A stretch of DNA of 42,720 nt from NCBI GenBank assembly GCA_003248775.1, contig QFQX01000053.1, forward strand, positions 1 to 42,720. The letters run 5' to 3'. Positions 17,367 to 25,341 of the stretch are shown piece after piece. Positions within the stretch are counted from its first letter, which is position 1. The number at the start of each line of letters is the position of its first letter. The position numbers and the translations under genes were made by a program. The notes beneath the pieces were generated by a model, which had not been told where the DNA came from, searched no databases, and worked only from the letters and a program-made list of their open reading frames with translations. This DNA is from Shinella sp. GTDB taxonomy: Bacteria > Pseudomonadota > Alphaproteobacteria > Rhizobiales > Rhizobiaceae.

Positions 17367-18140
17367 ATGAACGCTGAGGCCCGCACCACCATAGACCAGT
17401 CGGAAGTCGACCGCTTTTCCGCCATGGCAGCGGAATGGTGGGATCCGACCGGCAAGTTCAAGCCCCTGCACAAGATCAATCCGGTGCGTCTCGCCTATAT
17501 CCGCGACAAGGTGTCCGCGCATTTCGGTCGAGATCCGAAAGCACACCGCCCGCTGGAAGGCCTGCGCGTTCTCGACATCGGTTGTGGCGGCGGCCTGCTT
17601 TCCGAACCCGTCGCCCGCATGGGCGGTAATGTGCTCGGCGCCGACGCCTCGGAAAAGAACATCAAGATCGCCATGACCCATGCCGGACAGACCGGAATTG
17701 CGGTCGATTACCGGGCGGTGACGGCGGAATCGCTGGCCGAAGCCGGAGAGACATTCGACGTCGTCCTGAACATGGAAGTCGTCGAGCATGTCGCCGATGT
17801 CGATTTTTTCCTGTCGACCTGCGCTTCCATGGTACGGCCGGGTGGCCTCATGCTGGTCTCCACCATCAACCGCACCTTCAAGGCAGCGGCCCTTGCGATC
17901 GTGGGCGCCGAATACGTGTTGCAGTGGCTTCCACGCGGTACACACCAATACGAAAAGCTTGTGCGGCCCGAGGAGATCGAAGCCCCTCTGTCGAAGAGCG
18001 GCATGGAAGTGGTCGAAATGAAGGGCGTGTTCTTCAATCCGCTGCAGAACCAATGGAACCTCTCCTCCGACATTGACGTAAACTACATGGTATTGACGCG
18101 CCGCCCGAGTGAACCCGTTTCATCCGAGAACAGGAAATGA
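17367..18140 (+). CDS. ubiG: Ubiquinone biosynthesis O-methyltransferase UbiG
   Basis: A 257-residue SAM-dependent methyltransferase that carries out both O-methylations in ubiquinone synthesis. The SAM motif is DIGCGGG (70-76); NMEVVEHVADVDFFL and FKAAALAIVGAEYVLQWLPRGTH are typical of UbiG. AGGAGAT precedes the ATG at a good distance. The stop overlaps the start of the DUF924 gene by 4 bases, so the two are probably translated together. Confidence 0.95.
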   Translation: MNAEARTTIDQSEVDRFSAMAAEWWDPTGKFKPLHKINPVRLAYIRDKVSAHFGRDPKAHRPLEGLRVLDIGCGGGLLSEPVARMGGNVLGADASEKNIKIAMTHAGQTGIAVDYRAVTAESLAEAGETFDVVLNMEVVEHVADVDFFLSTCASMVRPGGLMLVSTINRTFKAAALAIVGAEYVLQWLPRGTHQYEKLVRPEEIEAPLSKSGMEVVEMKGVFFNPLQNQWNLSSDIDVNYMVLTRRPSEPVSSENRK

Positions 18141-18688
18141 CCGCAGCAACCGATATTCTTGCCTTCTGGACGGCGGCCGGACCGGAGAAATGGTTTGCCA
18201 AGGATGACACATTCGACGCCTTCATCCAGAGCGACTACCTGGCCCCGCATTTCGCCGCCTCACGCGGCGAGTATGCCGATTGGGAAGAAACCGCCGAAGG
18301 CGCGCTTGCCCTCCTGATCCTGCTTGACCAGTTTCCCCGCAACCTGTTTCGCGGCAGCGGTCATGCCTTCGCCACCGACGGCCTTGCGCGCGCCGTCGCC
18401 CGCCGCGCTTTGGACGAGGGGTACGACGAACTGGTCGATCGATCGCTGGCTATATTTTTCTATCTACCATTTGAGCATTCCGAAGATCCGGCGGATCAGG
18501 AACTCAGCGTCTCATTGTTCACGCAGCATTTCGAACTGACGACCGATCAGCGAGTGATGGACTACGCTCTGGAGCACAGGGATATCATCGCCCGCTTCGG
18601 CCGTTTTCCTCATCGCAACGCCGCTCTCGGCAGAACGACGACGGCAGAGGAACAAGCCTATCTGGACGACGGCGGGTTCAAGGGCTGA
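18137..18688 (+). CDS. DUF924 family protein
   Basis: A 183-residue soluble, mostly helical protein. Typical DUF924 features are visible: the opening with FWTAAGPEKWFAKDDTFD, the LLILLDQFPRNLFRG motif, FFYLPFEHSED, and GRFPHRNAALGR near the C-terminus. The biochemical function is not known to me. It overlaps ubiG by 4 bases (ATGA) and is convergent with the DUF1178 gene 35 bases away. Confidence 0.9.
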   Translation: MTAATDILAFWTAAGPEKWFAKDDTFDAFIQSDYLAPHFAASRGEYADWEETAEGALALLILLDQFPRNLFRGSGHAFATDGLARAVARRALDEGYDELVDRSLAIFFYLPFEHSEDPADQELSVSLFTQHFELTTDQRVMDYALEHRDIIARFGRFPHRNAALGRTTTAEEQAYLDDGGFKG

Positions 18689-18723
18689 TTGAGGAACAAT
18701 CCGAGCGTACGGATGGACACGCT

Positions 18724-19152
18724 TCAGTTCGTATCGTCCGGCAACATCGGCAAGGGCGCGATCTCGATGCCCTCGTCAATCAGGGATTTCACCTCGTTCG
18801 GCGAAGCCTGCCCGACAATCCCGCGAGCCTCGGTTTCCCCGTAATGAATCTTCCGGGCTTCCTCCGGGAAACGCTCGCCGACATCCTCACTGTTGGCACG
18901 AATGGAGGCGATGACCTCTTTCAGCTTCGCCGCCACTTCCTTCTGGGCCTCGTTGACCGCCAGCGCACCGATCTTCTCTTTCTGCCGCGCCGTTGACACC
19001 GAAGGCGCCATCAGCACCTTCGATATGTCGAGCGAACCACAGATGGGGCACGCCAGGAAACCGCTTGCCTTCTGACGGTCGAAATCGGCGCTCTCCGAGA
19101 ACCAGCCCTCGAAGTCGTGCGCATTCTCGCAGATGAGAGAATAGCGGATCAA
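18724..19152 (-). CDS. DUF1178 family protein, zinc-ribbon-like
   Basis: A 142-residue protein starting MIRYSLICENAHDFEGWF, with a CPIC pair at 35-38 and an earlier cysteine at 8. This is a pattern like FmdB-type zinc ribbons, so it may bind a metal. The C-terminal part is helical (EVAAKLKEVIASIRAN), then EEARKIHYGETEARGI, which is conserved in DUF1178. The role is unknown. It overlaps the upstream nitrilase gene by 4 bases and belongs to the grxC-nitrilase-DUF1178 run. Confidence 0.9.
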   Translation of the reverse strand: MIRYSLICENAHDFEGWFSESADFDRQKASGFLACPICGSLDISKVLMAPSVSTARQKEKIGALAVNEAQKEVAAKLKEVIASIRANSEDVGERFPEEARKIHYGETEARGIVGQASPNEVKSLIDEGIEIAPLPMLPDDTN

Positions 19153-20009
19153 ACGGTAACGCCCCCTTTCGCCAGCAGCGGGGCAAGAACGTCGACTTCG
19201 AACTCGCGGGCGTTCTTGAGGTTCGGGATCTTCGCCCGCGCAGCCTTCACGGCAGCGGTATCGATATCGGCAATTACGATGGCTTCACCCGTTCCGCCGG
19301 CAGAGGCCAGCACCTTGCCCCAGGGGTCCACGATCATCGAGTGCCCAAAGGTCTCGCGACCATCTTCATGGACGCCGGCCTGGGCCGCCGAAATCACGAA
19401 GGCACCATTCTCGATGGCACGCGCCCGAAGCAGTATTTCCCAGTGAGCCTCTCCCGTCTGCCGGGTGAAAGCCGCAGGGGTTGTCAGGATTTCAGCGCCG
19501 GCAAGAGCTTCCGCCCGGAAAAGCTGCGGGAAACGCACGTCGTAGCAGACACCGAAGCCGAGTCTTGCGAAGGGCAGATCCGCCACCACCGCGCGCGAAC
19601 CCGGCCGATAGACAGCGCTTTCACGCCAGCTTTCGCCATTGTCGAGATCGACGTCGAACATATGGATCTTGTCGTAGCTGGTGATCTTGCGGCCATCCGG
19701 ACCGAACAGGAACGCACGGTTGGCAATCTTGCCATCGGCAAGCAGGATCGCGGTCGAGCCGATGTGTAGATGGATGGAAAGTTCGCAAGCAAGTTCCGAC
19801 GCAGCCTTGACGACAAGGTCGCTTTCCTCGTCGCGCAGGATGGCAGCCAGTCCCTTACGATCCTTCTGAATGGCTCCTGTCATCTCCGGCGTCTGCACGT
19901 AGACCGCACCATGAGCGGCGGCTTCACGCACGAGCCGGATCATGGAGGCAACATTCTTTTCCGGGTCGACACCTGAGCACATCTGGACGGCAGCGACTTT
20001 GAAACTCAT
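19149..20009 (-). CDS. Carbon-nitrogen hydrolase (nitrilase superfamily, Nit1/omega-amidase-like)
   Basis: A 286-residue enzyme with the full catalytic triad: E42 (PEMTG), K114 (YDKIHMFDVD) and C155 (GVCYDVRFP). The DKIHMFDVD sequence is typical of the Nit branch, which includes deaminated-glutathione amidase and omega-amidase, so an amide repair role is likely; the substrate cannot be read from sequence. I chose the ATG at 20009 (MSFKVAAVQM) because GAGGG lies 9 bases upstream; the ATGs at 20018 and 20015 are too close to it. grxC is 12 bases upstream of the first ATG, and DUF1178 follows. Confidence 0.9.
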   Translation of the reverse strand: MSFKVAAVQMCSGVDPEKNVASMIRLVREAAAHGAVYVQTPEMTGAIQKDRKGLAAILRDEESDLVVKAASELACELSIHLHIGSTAILLADGKIANRAFLFGPDGRKITSYDKIHMFDVDLDNGESWRESAVYRPGSRAVVADLPFARLGFGVCYDVRFPQLFRAEALAGAEILTTPAAFTRQTGEAHWEILLRARAIENGAFVISAAQAGVHEDGRETFGHSMIVDPWGKVLASAGGTGEAIVIADIDTAAVKAARAKIPNLKNAREFEVDVLAPLLAKGGVTV

Positions 20010-20021
20010 GTTCATCATCCC

Positions 20022-20279
20022 TCAGTTGGCCAGCAGCGGATCGAGCTTGCCGTCACGATCAAGCGCGTAAAGATCATCGCAGCCGCCCACATGAACGTCA
20101 TCGACGAAAATCTGCGGAAACGTCATCCGGCCGTTGGCGCGGGTAATCATTTCCTGCCTGAGTTCCGGCTTGTCCGTCGCATCATGCTCGACAAAGGCAA
20201 CACCCTTGGACTCGAGCAGGCTTTTCGCGCGGGCGCAATAGCCACAGAACTGTCGCGTGTAGATGGTCACCGATGCCAT
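20022..20279 (-). CDS. grxC: Glutaredoxin 3
   Basis: An 85-residue dithiol glutaredoxin that reduces disulfides with glutathione. The active site is C12-G-Y-C15 instead of the common CPYC. The TFPQIFVDDVHVGGCDDL segment carries the cis-proline and the GG(C)DDL glutathione-binding motif. It is followed closely by the nitrilase and DUF1178 genes. comF lies upstream on the same strand, 55 bases away. Confidence 0.95.
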   Translation of the reverse strand: MASVTIYTRQFCGYCARAKSLLESKGVAFVEHDATDKPELRQEMITRANGRMTFPQIFVDDVHVGGCDDLYALDRDGKLDPLLAN

Positions 20280-20334
20280 GGAATACTCCGGTCAGATAAG
20301 CGTAACAAAGGAAACGAGGCTGTCTCGATCACGC

Positions 20335-21123
20335 TCATATAGGACCGGACATTGCCCTTGCAAAGGTTAAAACTGTGACATCAACGGCACCTGCCTTCTG
20401 GAGCGCACGCGTTGCCGAACTCACAGTCGCACCGGTTGTGTAGACGTCGTCAATCAGCACGATACGCCGCCCGAATATCACGGAAGACGATTGCTCCGGA
20501 ACGACAAAAGCGCCCCTCACATTGAGCTCGCGGGCATTGGCCGTCAGCCCCACCTGCTGACTCGTACGCTTTCGCCTTACAAGCGCCTGCGGCTCGAACC
20601 GACGCCCGGAAAGTCGCGCCACATGGCGCGCGAGTTCTGCGGACTGGTTGAACATGCGGCTGAAAAGTCGGCTGCGATGAAGCGGTACAGAGACCACACA
20701 GTCGCAAGAGGAAAGCACTTCTTCTCCCGCCCGCACCATCCAGCCTGCCATCATTGGCGCGAGGTCCGTACGGTCACGATATTTGAGGGCGTGCACGAGA
20801 TCACGCGCAATGCCGTCATGCACGGCAACCGAGCGCAGACGGTCAAATGCCGGCGGATTGGCAATCGCCTCGGCTGATACCATGCCGGCGCCTGGGTCGC
20901 GGTGGAATGGCGTGCCAAGCACCTCACAGAATGGGCGTTCGATGAGCTTGAGTTTGGACCAGCAGGACGGGCAAAGCGCCGCGTGCCTTCCAGTCCGAAT
21001 GTGACAATGAGCACAGCCGGGCGGAAAGACGATGTCACGCAGGCCGACCGCCACGCGCAACGGTAGATCGATGGCGACCGACTTAATGACCGGAATGGAA
21101 TTTTGCTCTATGCGACCCGACAT
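20335..21123 (-). CDS. ComF family phosphoribosyltransferase-like protein
   Basis: A 262-residue protein with an N-terminal four-cysteine zinc module (C37, C40, C51, C54) and a C-terminal type I phosphoribosyltransferase domain with the PRPP loop IDDVYTTGAT (224-233). In competent bacteria ComF helps take up DNA; in others the role is unclear. The ATG at 21123 is taken because the zinc module starts shortly after it and upstream codons look unrelated; the Shine-Dalgarno match is poor. It is divergent from the methyltransferase gene across 65 bases. Confidence 0.88.
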   Translation of the reverse strand: MSGRIEQNSIPVIKSVAIDLPLRVAVGLRDIVFPPGCAHCHIRTGRHAALCPSCWSKLKLIERPFCEVLGTPFHRDPGAGMVSAEAIANPPAFDRLRSVAVHDGIARDLVHALKYRDRTDLAPMMAGWMVRAGEEVLSSCDCVVSVPLHRSRLFSRMFNQSAELARHVARLSGRRFEPQALVRRKRTSQQVGLTANARELNVRGAFVVPEQSSSVIFGRRIVLIDDVYTTGATVSSATRALQKAGAVDVTVLTFARAMSGPI

Positions 21124-21188
21124 GAGGTTGACATTAGGCGCTTGCCGGCGCCTTTGCCAGACCGTGAATTTCAAGAGGATGTCTTCTG

Positions 21189-22070
21189 ATGGAAAGGCTT
21201 TTCGACGACCGGCTGATCGCCGCCAACCGCAGGCGCGCGCTTTCCGCCAAGACCGATGGGGCCGATTTCCTGCTGCAGATCGCCGCCGGCGAAATCGCCG
21301 AACGCCTGTCATTGGTCGAGCGCCGCTTCGAGGATGCCGTCGAACTGCATGGCGCAACCGGTCTGACCGCCCGCGCCGCCCTTGCCACCGGAAAGATCGA
21401 TCGGCTGGGGCGTATCGAGGTCGCTGCAGAATTGGCCTCTGAAGAAGGCGTCATCCAGGAAGCCGGATGGGAAACGGTGCCGCTGGAGCCTCAATCGGTC
21501 AACCTCGTACTCTCTCCCCTGTCGCTGCATCTCACCAACGACACGCCCGGCATGCTGGTGCAGATTCGCCGCGCACTGAAGCCCGACGGCCTGTTCCTCG
21601 CAGCAATTCCGGGAGCGGGCACGCTTGCCGAGCTGCGCGATGTCCTGCTCGCGGCCGAGGTGGAGATCTATGGCGGCGCCAGCCCCCGCGTCATACCCTT
21701 TGCCGATATCCGTGACATCGGCGGTCTGCTGCAGCGCACCGGTTTCGCCCTGCCCGTCATCGACGAGGAGAATTACACAGTACGCTATGATTCGATCTTC
21801 CCGCTCATGCGGGACCTGCGAGCCATGGGCATGAGCAATCCGCTCATCGGGCGCAGCCGCAAGCCGGTGAACAGAGCGTTTTTCATGAGGGCAGCCGAGC
21901 TTTATGCAGAGCGCTATTCAGATCCGGACGGACGTATACGCGCGACATTTTCCATTATTTACGTATCGGGATGGGCAGCGCATGAAAGCCAGCAAAAGCC
22001 ACTGAAGCCGGGATCCGCGAAAATGCGGCTTGCCGACGCGCTGGATCCCAACCGCAAGATTATGGAATGA
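21189..22070 (+). CDS. SAM-dependent methyltransferase-fold protein, NDUFAF5/BioC-like
   Basis: A 293-residue protein. The opening MERLFDDRLIAANRRRA, then LSLVERRFEDAVELHGATG, VNLVLSPLSLHLTNDTPGMLVQIRRALKPDGLFLA and the C-terminal AMGMSNPLIGRSR fit the alphaproteobacterial homologues of human NDUFAF5, which hydroxylates an arginine of a complex I subunit during assembly. The first SAM motif is degenerate (ELHGATG), as seen in that group. A role in complex I assembly is inference by homology. It is divergent from comF; a small pilin gene lies just beyond on the other strand. Confidence 0.82.
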   Translation: MERLFDDRLIAANRRRALSAKTDGADFLLQIAAGEIAERLSLVERRFEDAVELHGATGLTARAALATGKIDRLGRIEVAAELASEEGVIQEAGWETVPLEPQSVNLVLSPLSLHLTNDTPGMLVQIRRALKPDGLFLAAIPGAGTLAELRDVLLAAEVEIYGGASPRVIPFADIRDIGGLLQRTGFALPVIDEENYTVRYDSIFPLMRDLRAMGMSNPLIGRSRKPVNRAFFMRAAELYAERYSDPDGRIRATFSIIYVSGWAAHESQQKPLKPGSAKMRLADALDPNRKIME

Positions 22071-22079
22071 CGATCCGAC

Positions 22080-22253
22080 TCAGTTGCCGGCACCCGTCAC
22101 ATTCGTTTCGATCGTACCGAACATGTTTTGAAGCGACCCGCTGAGCATGCCGAAGCCACCGATGAGAGCGGCCCCCATGATCGCCGCAAGCAAGCCGTAT
22201 TCGATAGCGGTGGCACCTTGTTGGTCTGCAAGGAATTTCCGGACGAGATGCAT
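22080..22253 (-). CDS. Flp family type IVb pilin
   Basis: A 57-residue prepilin: short charged leader, prepilin peptidase site at G13 (QQG followed by ATAIEYG, with the invariant Glu and Tyr), and one hydrophobic helix (LLAAIMGAALIGGF). GGGAG sits 5 bases before the ATG at 22253. The frame is open further upstream into the repeat, but that part has no pilin features. No tad/cpa assembly genes are in the window, so the gene is solitary here. Confidence 0.92.
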   Translation of the reverse strand: MHLVRKFLADQQGATAIEYGLLAAIMGAALIGGFGMLSGSLQNMFGTIETNVTGAGN

Positions 22254-22313
22254 TTCGTCTCCCGCGAGTGTTGACCGAACGGCCGAGAAATTATGACTTG
22301 TCTGAAATATTTG

Positions 22314-22407
22314 GAGTGCCGATCTGATGGAATCAGATCGGCACTCTAAGCCCTTTTGTTTGAAGCATAATCTTATCGATCCTCGTTTCACTCCGGTCGG
22401 ATTATGC
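22314..22407. repeat. RIME-like palindromic intergenic repeat, copy B
   Basis: Holds a perfect 15-bp palindrome with a 3-base centre (22314-22328 with 22332-22346) and a second inverted repeat (22365-22372 with 22400-22407). Positions 22330-22407 match copy A (16219-16296) on the opposite strand with one mismatch. The second palindrome of copy A is complete here, while the outer arm of the first palindrome is lost. It lies between the 105-residue protein gene (stop 6 bases away) and the pilin gene. Confidence 0.85.
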
Positions 22408-22412
22408 TCTAA

Positions 22413-22730
22413 TCAGCACCCGTCGGCGCCATAGCCATCGACGATGCAAACAGATCCTGGTGTTTTCTGAAGAACGCTGCGACGGATCGTATACCGCTTG
22501 CCGTTATCCGACCGGTTGATCGACCCTGTGCTGAGCATATCGTATTCGTCCGGCTGGAAGGCGAGGCTCTTTCGTTCCGTCTTTCCGGCGAGCATCGGCG
22601 TCAGGACAAGCGACAGCGCAATCACCGCCGTGCCGAACAGCAAGGCGATATTCAAAACCCCGGTTTTTCCCGACTTTTGCGAAGACCGCTCTCTTGACCG
22701 GACGGTCTTCCAGAAATCCTCGTTTACCAT
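22413..22730 (-). CDS. Small single-pass membrane protein, unknown function
   Basis: A 105-residue protein with a charged N-terminus, one membrane segment (about 24-46) and a polar C-terminal part ending SVCIVDGYGADGC with two cysteines (95 and 105). I do not recognise a family. The ATG at 22730 has GGAG about 7 bases upstream. An ATG four codons earlier is less likely because it overlaps that site. It precedes the pilin gene on the same strand, with repeat copy B between them, so shared transcription is possible. Confidence 0.7.
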   Translation of the reverse strand: MVNEDFWKTVRSRERSSQKSGKTGVLNIALLFGTAVIALSLVLTPMLAGKTERKSLAFQPDEYDMLSTGSINRSDNGKRYTIRRSVLQKTPGSVCIVDGYGADGC

Positions 22731-22803
22731 GACACGCTCCACGCACGCTCTAACGCATGAACAGAAGCGAGCTTTGCCTGAGGGTGATAAACTTTGGGTT
22801 AAG

Positions 22804-22825
22804 AACGTCCTTAAAACGTCCTTAA
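22804..22825. repeat. 11-bp perfect tandem duplication
   Basis: AACGTCCTTAA occurs twice with no gap (22804-22814, 22815-22825), 74 bases upstream of the small membrane protein gene and just beyond the Nudix gene stop. It could be a paired regulator site or a chance duplication. Confidence 0.6.
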
Positions 22826-22838
22826 ACTGTAGGATATC

Positions 22839-23252
22839 CTAAAGCAGATCCTGCAGGAAGGGAATGAGCGGCTCGTCAGCCGGCGGCATGGGGTAATCGC
22901 GCAGCGCCTGGGGGCGAACCCACTTGATCGCCTGTCCTTCCTTGCCGTGAGGAATACCCTCGTAACGACGGCAGACGAAGAGCGGCATCAGCAGATGAAA
23001 TTTCTCGTAGGTGTGGCTCGCGAATGTCAGCGGCGCAAGGCAGGCGACCTTGGTCGTGATACCGATTTCCTCTTCCATCTCGCGGATCAGCGTCTCCTCG
23101 GGGGTCTCACCCGGCTCGACCTTCCCGCCCGGAAATTCCCATAACCCGGCCAGCGACTTGCCTTCCGGCCTCTGGGCCAGAAGGATACGGCCATCCGTAT
23201 CGATCAATGCGCAGGCCGCAACGAGAAGGATCGGCTTTTTCCCGTCGCTCAT
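22839..23252 (-). CDS. mutT: MutT-type Nudix hydrolase (8-oxo-dGTP diphosphatase-like)
   Basis: A 137-residue Nudix protein. The complete Nudix box runs from G43 to I65, with REMEEEIG at 57-64. LAQRPEGKSLAGLWEFPGGK and the C-terminal WVRPQALRDYPMPPAD match MutT, which removes oxidised nucleotides from the pool. The ATG at 23252 overlaps the stop of the GNAT gene by 4 bases. It is the last gene of the argJ-GNAT-mutT run. Confidence 0.92.
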   Translation of the reverse strand: MSDGKKPILLVAACALIDTDGRILLAQRPEGKSLAGLWEFPGGKVEPGETPEETLIREMEEEIGITTKVACLAPLTFASHTYEKFHLLMPLFVCRRYEGIPHGKEGQAIKWVRPQALRDYPMPPADEPLIPFLQDLL

Positions 23253-24028
23253 GCGTCTTTTCCCTTGCGCCAGTAGTGGTAGCGATAGGCTTCCGTGAAG
23301 CCGAGCTTGTGGTAGAGGGCGATTGCAGGCTCGTTGTCGGCAACGACCTGCAGCCACGCGCGCCGGGCACCGCGCATGCGAGCCCAACGCAAGGCCGCAG
23401 TCAGGACCTCGAGGCCGAGACCATTGCGCCGCTGGTCCTCTGCGACCGCAAGCGACATGATGCCGGCAAGATCGTTGTCCTGGACGCAAAGCGTTGCGGC
23501 AACCGGTCCCCGCTCGGCCGTTTCGATGAGGAAAAGACCCGTCGGCGGCTTGATCGCGCCGACGATTTCGGCAAGCGCCGGCTTGAGGGCCGCGTCCTCG
23601 CCCTGCAGTTCGAGGCTTGCATCGACATAGCGGCCAACATCATGCGTCGGCAGGTGATCGAGCGTATCCGGCAGGACGATTTCCGAGAGATCGCAGGTCA
23701 TCGTGACCACGTCCTCGAAGCACTCCCATCCCTCGGCTTCCAGATGATCGATCAATGGCTTCGGCGCCAGCGGCGTCTGACGAACGATCAGCGGACGGCC
23801 ATAGGAGGCGAATTTCCGGCCGGCCTTTTCCAGCCTGATCGCGATGTCACGGCTGTCGGAGGGATCGAGCGCGACAATGCAGTTCAGCCGCTTGGAGGGA
23901 TGGCCACCGGTCAGCCGGACCTGCCAGCTGCCGTCATACTGCACATTTGCCGCCGGCCAGGCCCGGAAGCCCACAGCTTCGAGCCGACGCACCAGCGGCA
24001 GATTGTCTTCGAAGGGCACAGCGAGCAT
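23249..24028 (-). CDS. GNAT family N-acetyltransferase, two-part
   Basis: A 259-residue protein. The C-terminal half has the acetyl-CoA site LAVAEDQRRNGLGLEVLTAAL and the ending NEPAIALYHKLGFTEAYRYHYW of typical GNATs. The N-terminal half is shorter on motifs (LPLVRRLEAVGF) and looks like a worn second GNAT-like unit. The substrate is unknown. The start at 24028 (MLAVPFEDN) lies 8 bases after the argJ stop, with GGAG overlapping the argJ end. It is translationally coupled to mutT. Confidence 0.88.
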   Translation of the reverse strand: MLAVPFEDNLPLVRRLEAVGFRAWPAANVQYDGSWQVRLTGGHPSKRLNCIVALDPSDSRDIAIRLEKAGRKFASYGRPLIVRQTPLAPKPLIDHLEAEGWECFEDVVTMTCDLSEIVLPDTLDHLPTHDVGRYVDASLELQGEDAALKPALAEIVGAIKPPTGLFLIETAERGPVAATLCVQDNDLAGIMSLAVAEDQRRNGLGLEVLTAALRWARMRGARRAWLQVVADNEPAIALYHKLGFTEAYRYHYWRKGKDA

Positions 24029-24036
24029 TCTGGTCG

Positions 24037-25278
24037 TCAACTCCGGTAGTCGCCGTTGATCGCAACATATTCCTTGGTGAGATCGCAGGTCCACACCGTC
24101 GCACGGCCATTGCCGAGACCGATATCGACCTTCACCGGAATGTCCTGCTCCTTCATCACCGCAGTCGTCGCAGCTTCCGAATAGGCCGGGTCCCGCTCGC
24201 CATTGACGGCGACCCGGATGTCACCGAACCAGATTGCCAGACGGTCTCGATCGGCCATTTCGCCGGACTTGCCGACGGCCATCACGATACGGCCCCAGTT
24301 CGCATCCTCACCAGCAACAGCCGTCTTGACCAGCGGAGAATTGGCGATGGAAAGAGCGATTTTCTTGGCTGCCTGATCCGTTTCGGCACCGACGACGGTC
24401 ACTTCGACCATCTTGCGGGCGCCTTCACCATCACGCACCACCTGGAGGGCAAGGTCCTTCAGAAGGTCGTTCAGGGCAGCCTTGAAGCCGGACAGCGCCG
24501 GATCCTCAGCCGATTCGACCTTCTTCTGGCCGTCCGCGGCAGCGGCCCCGGTTGCAAACAAGAGAAGCGTGTCCGAGGTCGAGGTATCGCTATCGACCGT
24601 CACCGAATTGAAAGTCGGCTCGACACCGGCAGAAAGAAGTGCCTGCAATGCAGGTGCCGCGATATCGGCATCCGTCACCACGAAGGACAGCATGGTAGCC
24701 ATATCAGGCGCGATCATGCCGGCACCCTTGGCGATACCGTTGATCGTCACCTTAACGCCGCCGATCTCGGCGGAGCGGGTGGCGACCTTCGGATAGGTAT
24801 CGGTGGTCATGATAGCCTTGGCGGCTTCCAGCCAGAAATCGCCGGTCGCGCTCTTTGCCATGTCGCCCAGAACACCAGCGAATTTCGTCGCATCCAGCGG
24901 CTCGCCGATCACACCCGTGGAAGCGAGATAGATCTCGTTCTCCGCGCAACCGAGAGCGGCCGCAGCCGACTTCGCGGTAAGCTCCGTCGCCGTCTGGCCC
25001 TTTACGCCCGTAAAGGCGTTCGCATTGCCGGAATTGACGACAACACCGCGCGCCACGCCGTGACCCAGGTTGGAGCGGCAGAAATCGACCGGAGCCGAAG
25101 GGCACTTCGACTTGGTGAACACGCCGGCAACAGTCGCCAGGCGATCGAAGGACATCAGCAGGACGTCGGTGCGGTTCTTGTACTTGATGCCGGCGGCAGC
25201 GGTAGACATGGACACACCGCGGATCACCGGCATTTCGACATAGGATTTCGGAGCGAGGGGAGAAACGGCTTCAGACAT
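24037..25278 (-). CDS. argJ: Bifunctional glutamate N-acetyltransferase/amino-acid acetyltransferase ArgJ
   Basis: A 413-residue enzyme of arginine synthesis that transfers acetyl from N-acetylornithine to glutamate, recycling the acetyl group. The self-cleavage site is in APDMATMLSF, with T195 as the new N-terminal nucleophile; VVVNSGNANAFTG (79-91) is the other family signature. AGGTGG precedes the ATG at 25278. Whether it also uses acetyl-CoA (bifunctional form) cannot be proven from sequence. It follows the parvulin gene after a hairpin and is followed by the GNAT and mutT genes. Confidence 0.96.
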   Translation of the reverse strand: MSEAVSPLAPKSYVEMPVIRGVSMSTAAAGIKYKNRTDVLLMSFDRLATVAGVFTKSKCPSAPVDFCRSNLGHGVARGVVVNSGNANAFTGVKGQTATELTAKSAAAALGCAENEIYLASTGVIGEPLDATKFAGVLGDMAKSATGDFWLEAAKAIMTTDTYPKVATRSAEIGGVKVTINGIAKGAGMIAPDMATMLSFVVTDADIAAPALQALLSAGVEPTFNSVTVDSDTSTSDTLLLFATGAAAADGQKKVESAEDPALSGFKAALNDLLKDLALQVVRDGEGARKMVEVTVVGAETDQAAKKIALSIANSPLVKTAVAGEDANWGRIVMAVGKSGEMADRDRLAIWFGDIRVAVNGERDPAYSEAATTAVMKEQDIPVKVDIGLGNGRATVWTCDLTKEYVAINGDYRS

Positions 25279-25298
25279 CGAGACCACCTGTAACAGGA

Positions 25299-25319
25299 AG
25301 GCCCGCAAGATGCGGGCCT
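25299..25319 (-). terminator. Hairpin between the parvulin gene and argJ
   Basis: Perfect 9-bp GC-rich stem (25299-25307 with 25311-25319) and a 3-base loop. On the minus strand it is followed by TTCCTGTT, a modest T-rich stretch. It may end the parvulin transcript or reduce read-through into argJ. Confidence 0.6.
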
Positions 25320-25341
25320 AATGATTGAACGGAGGCAGCAA

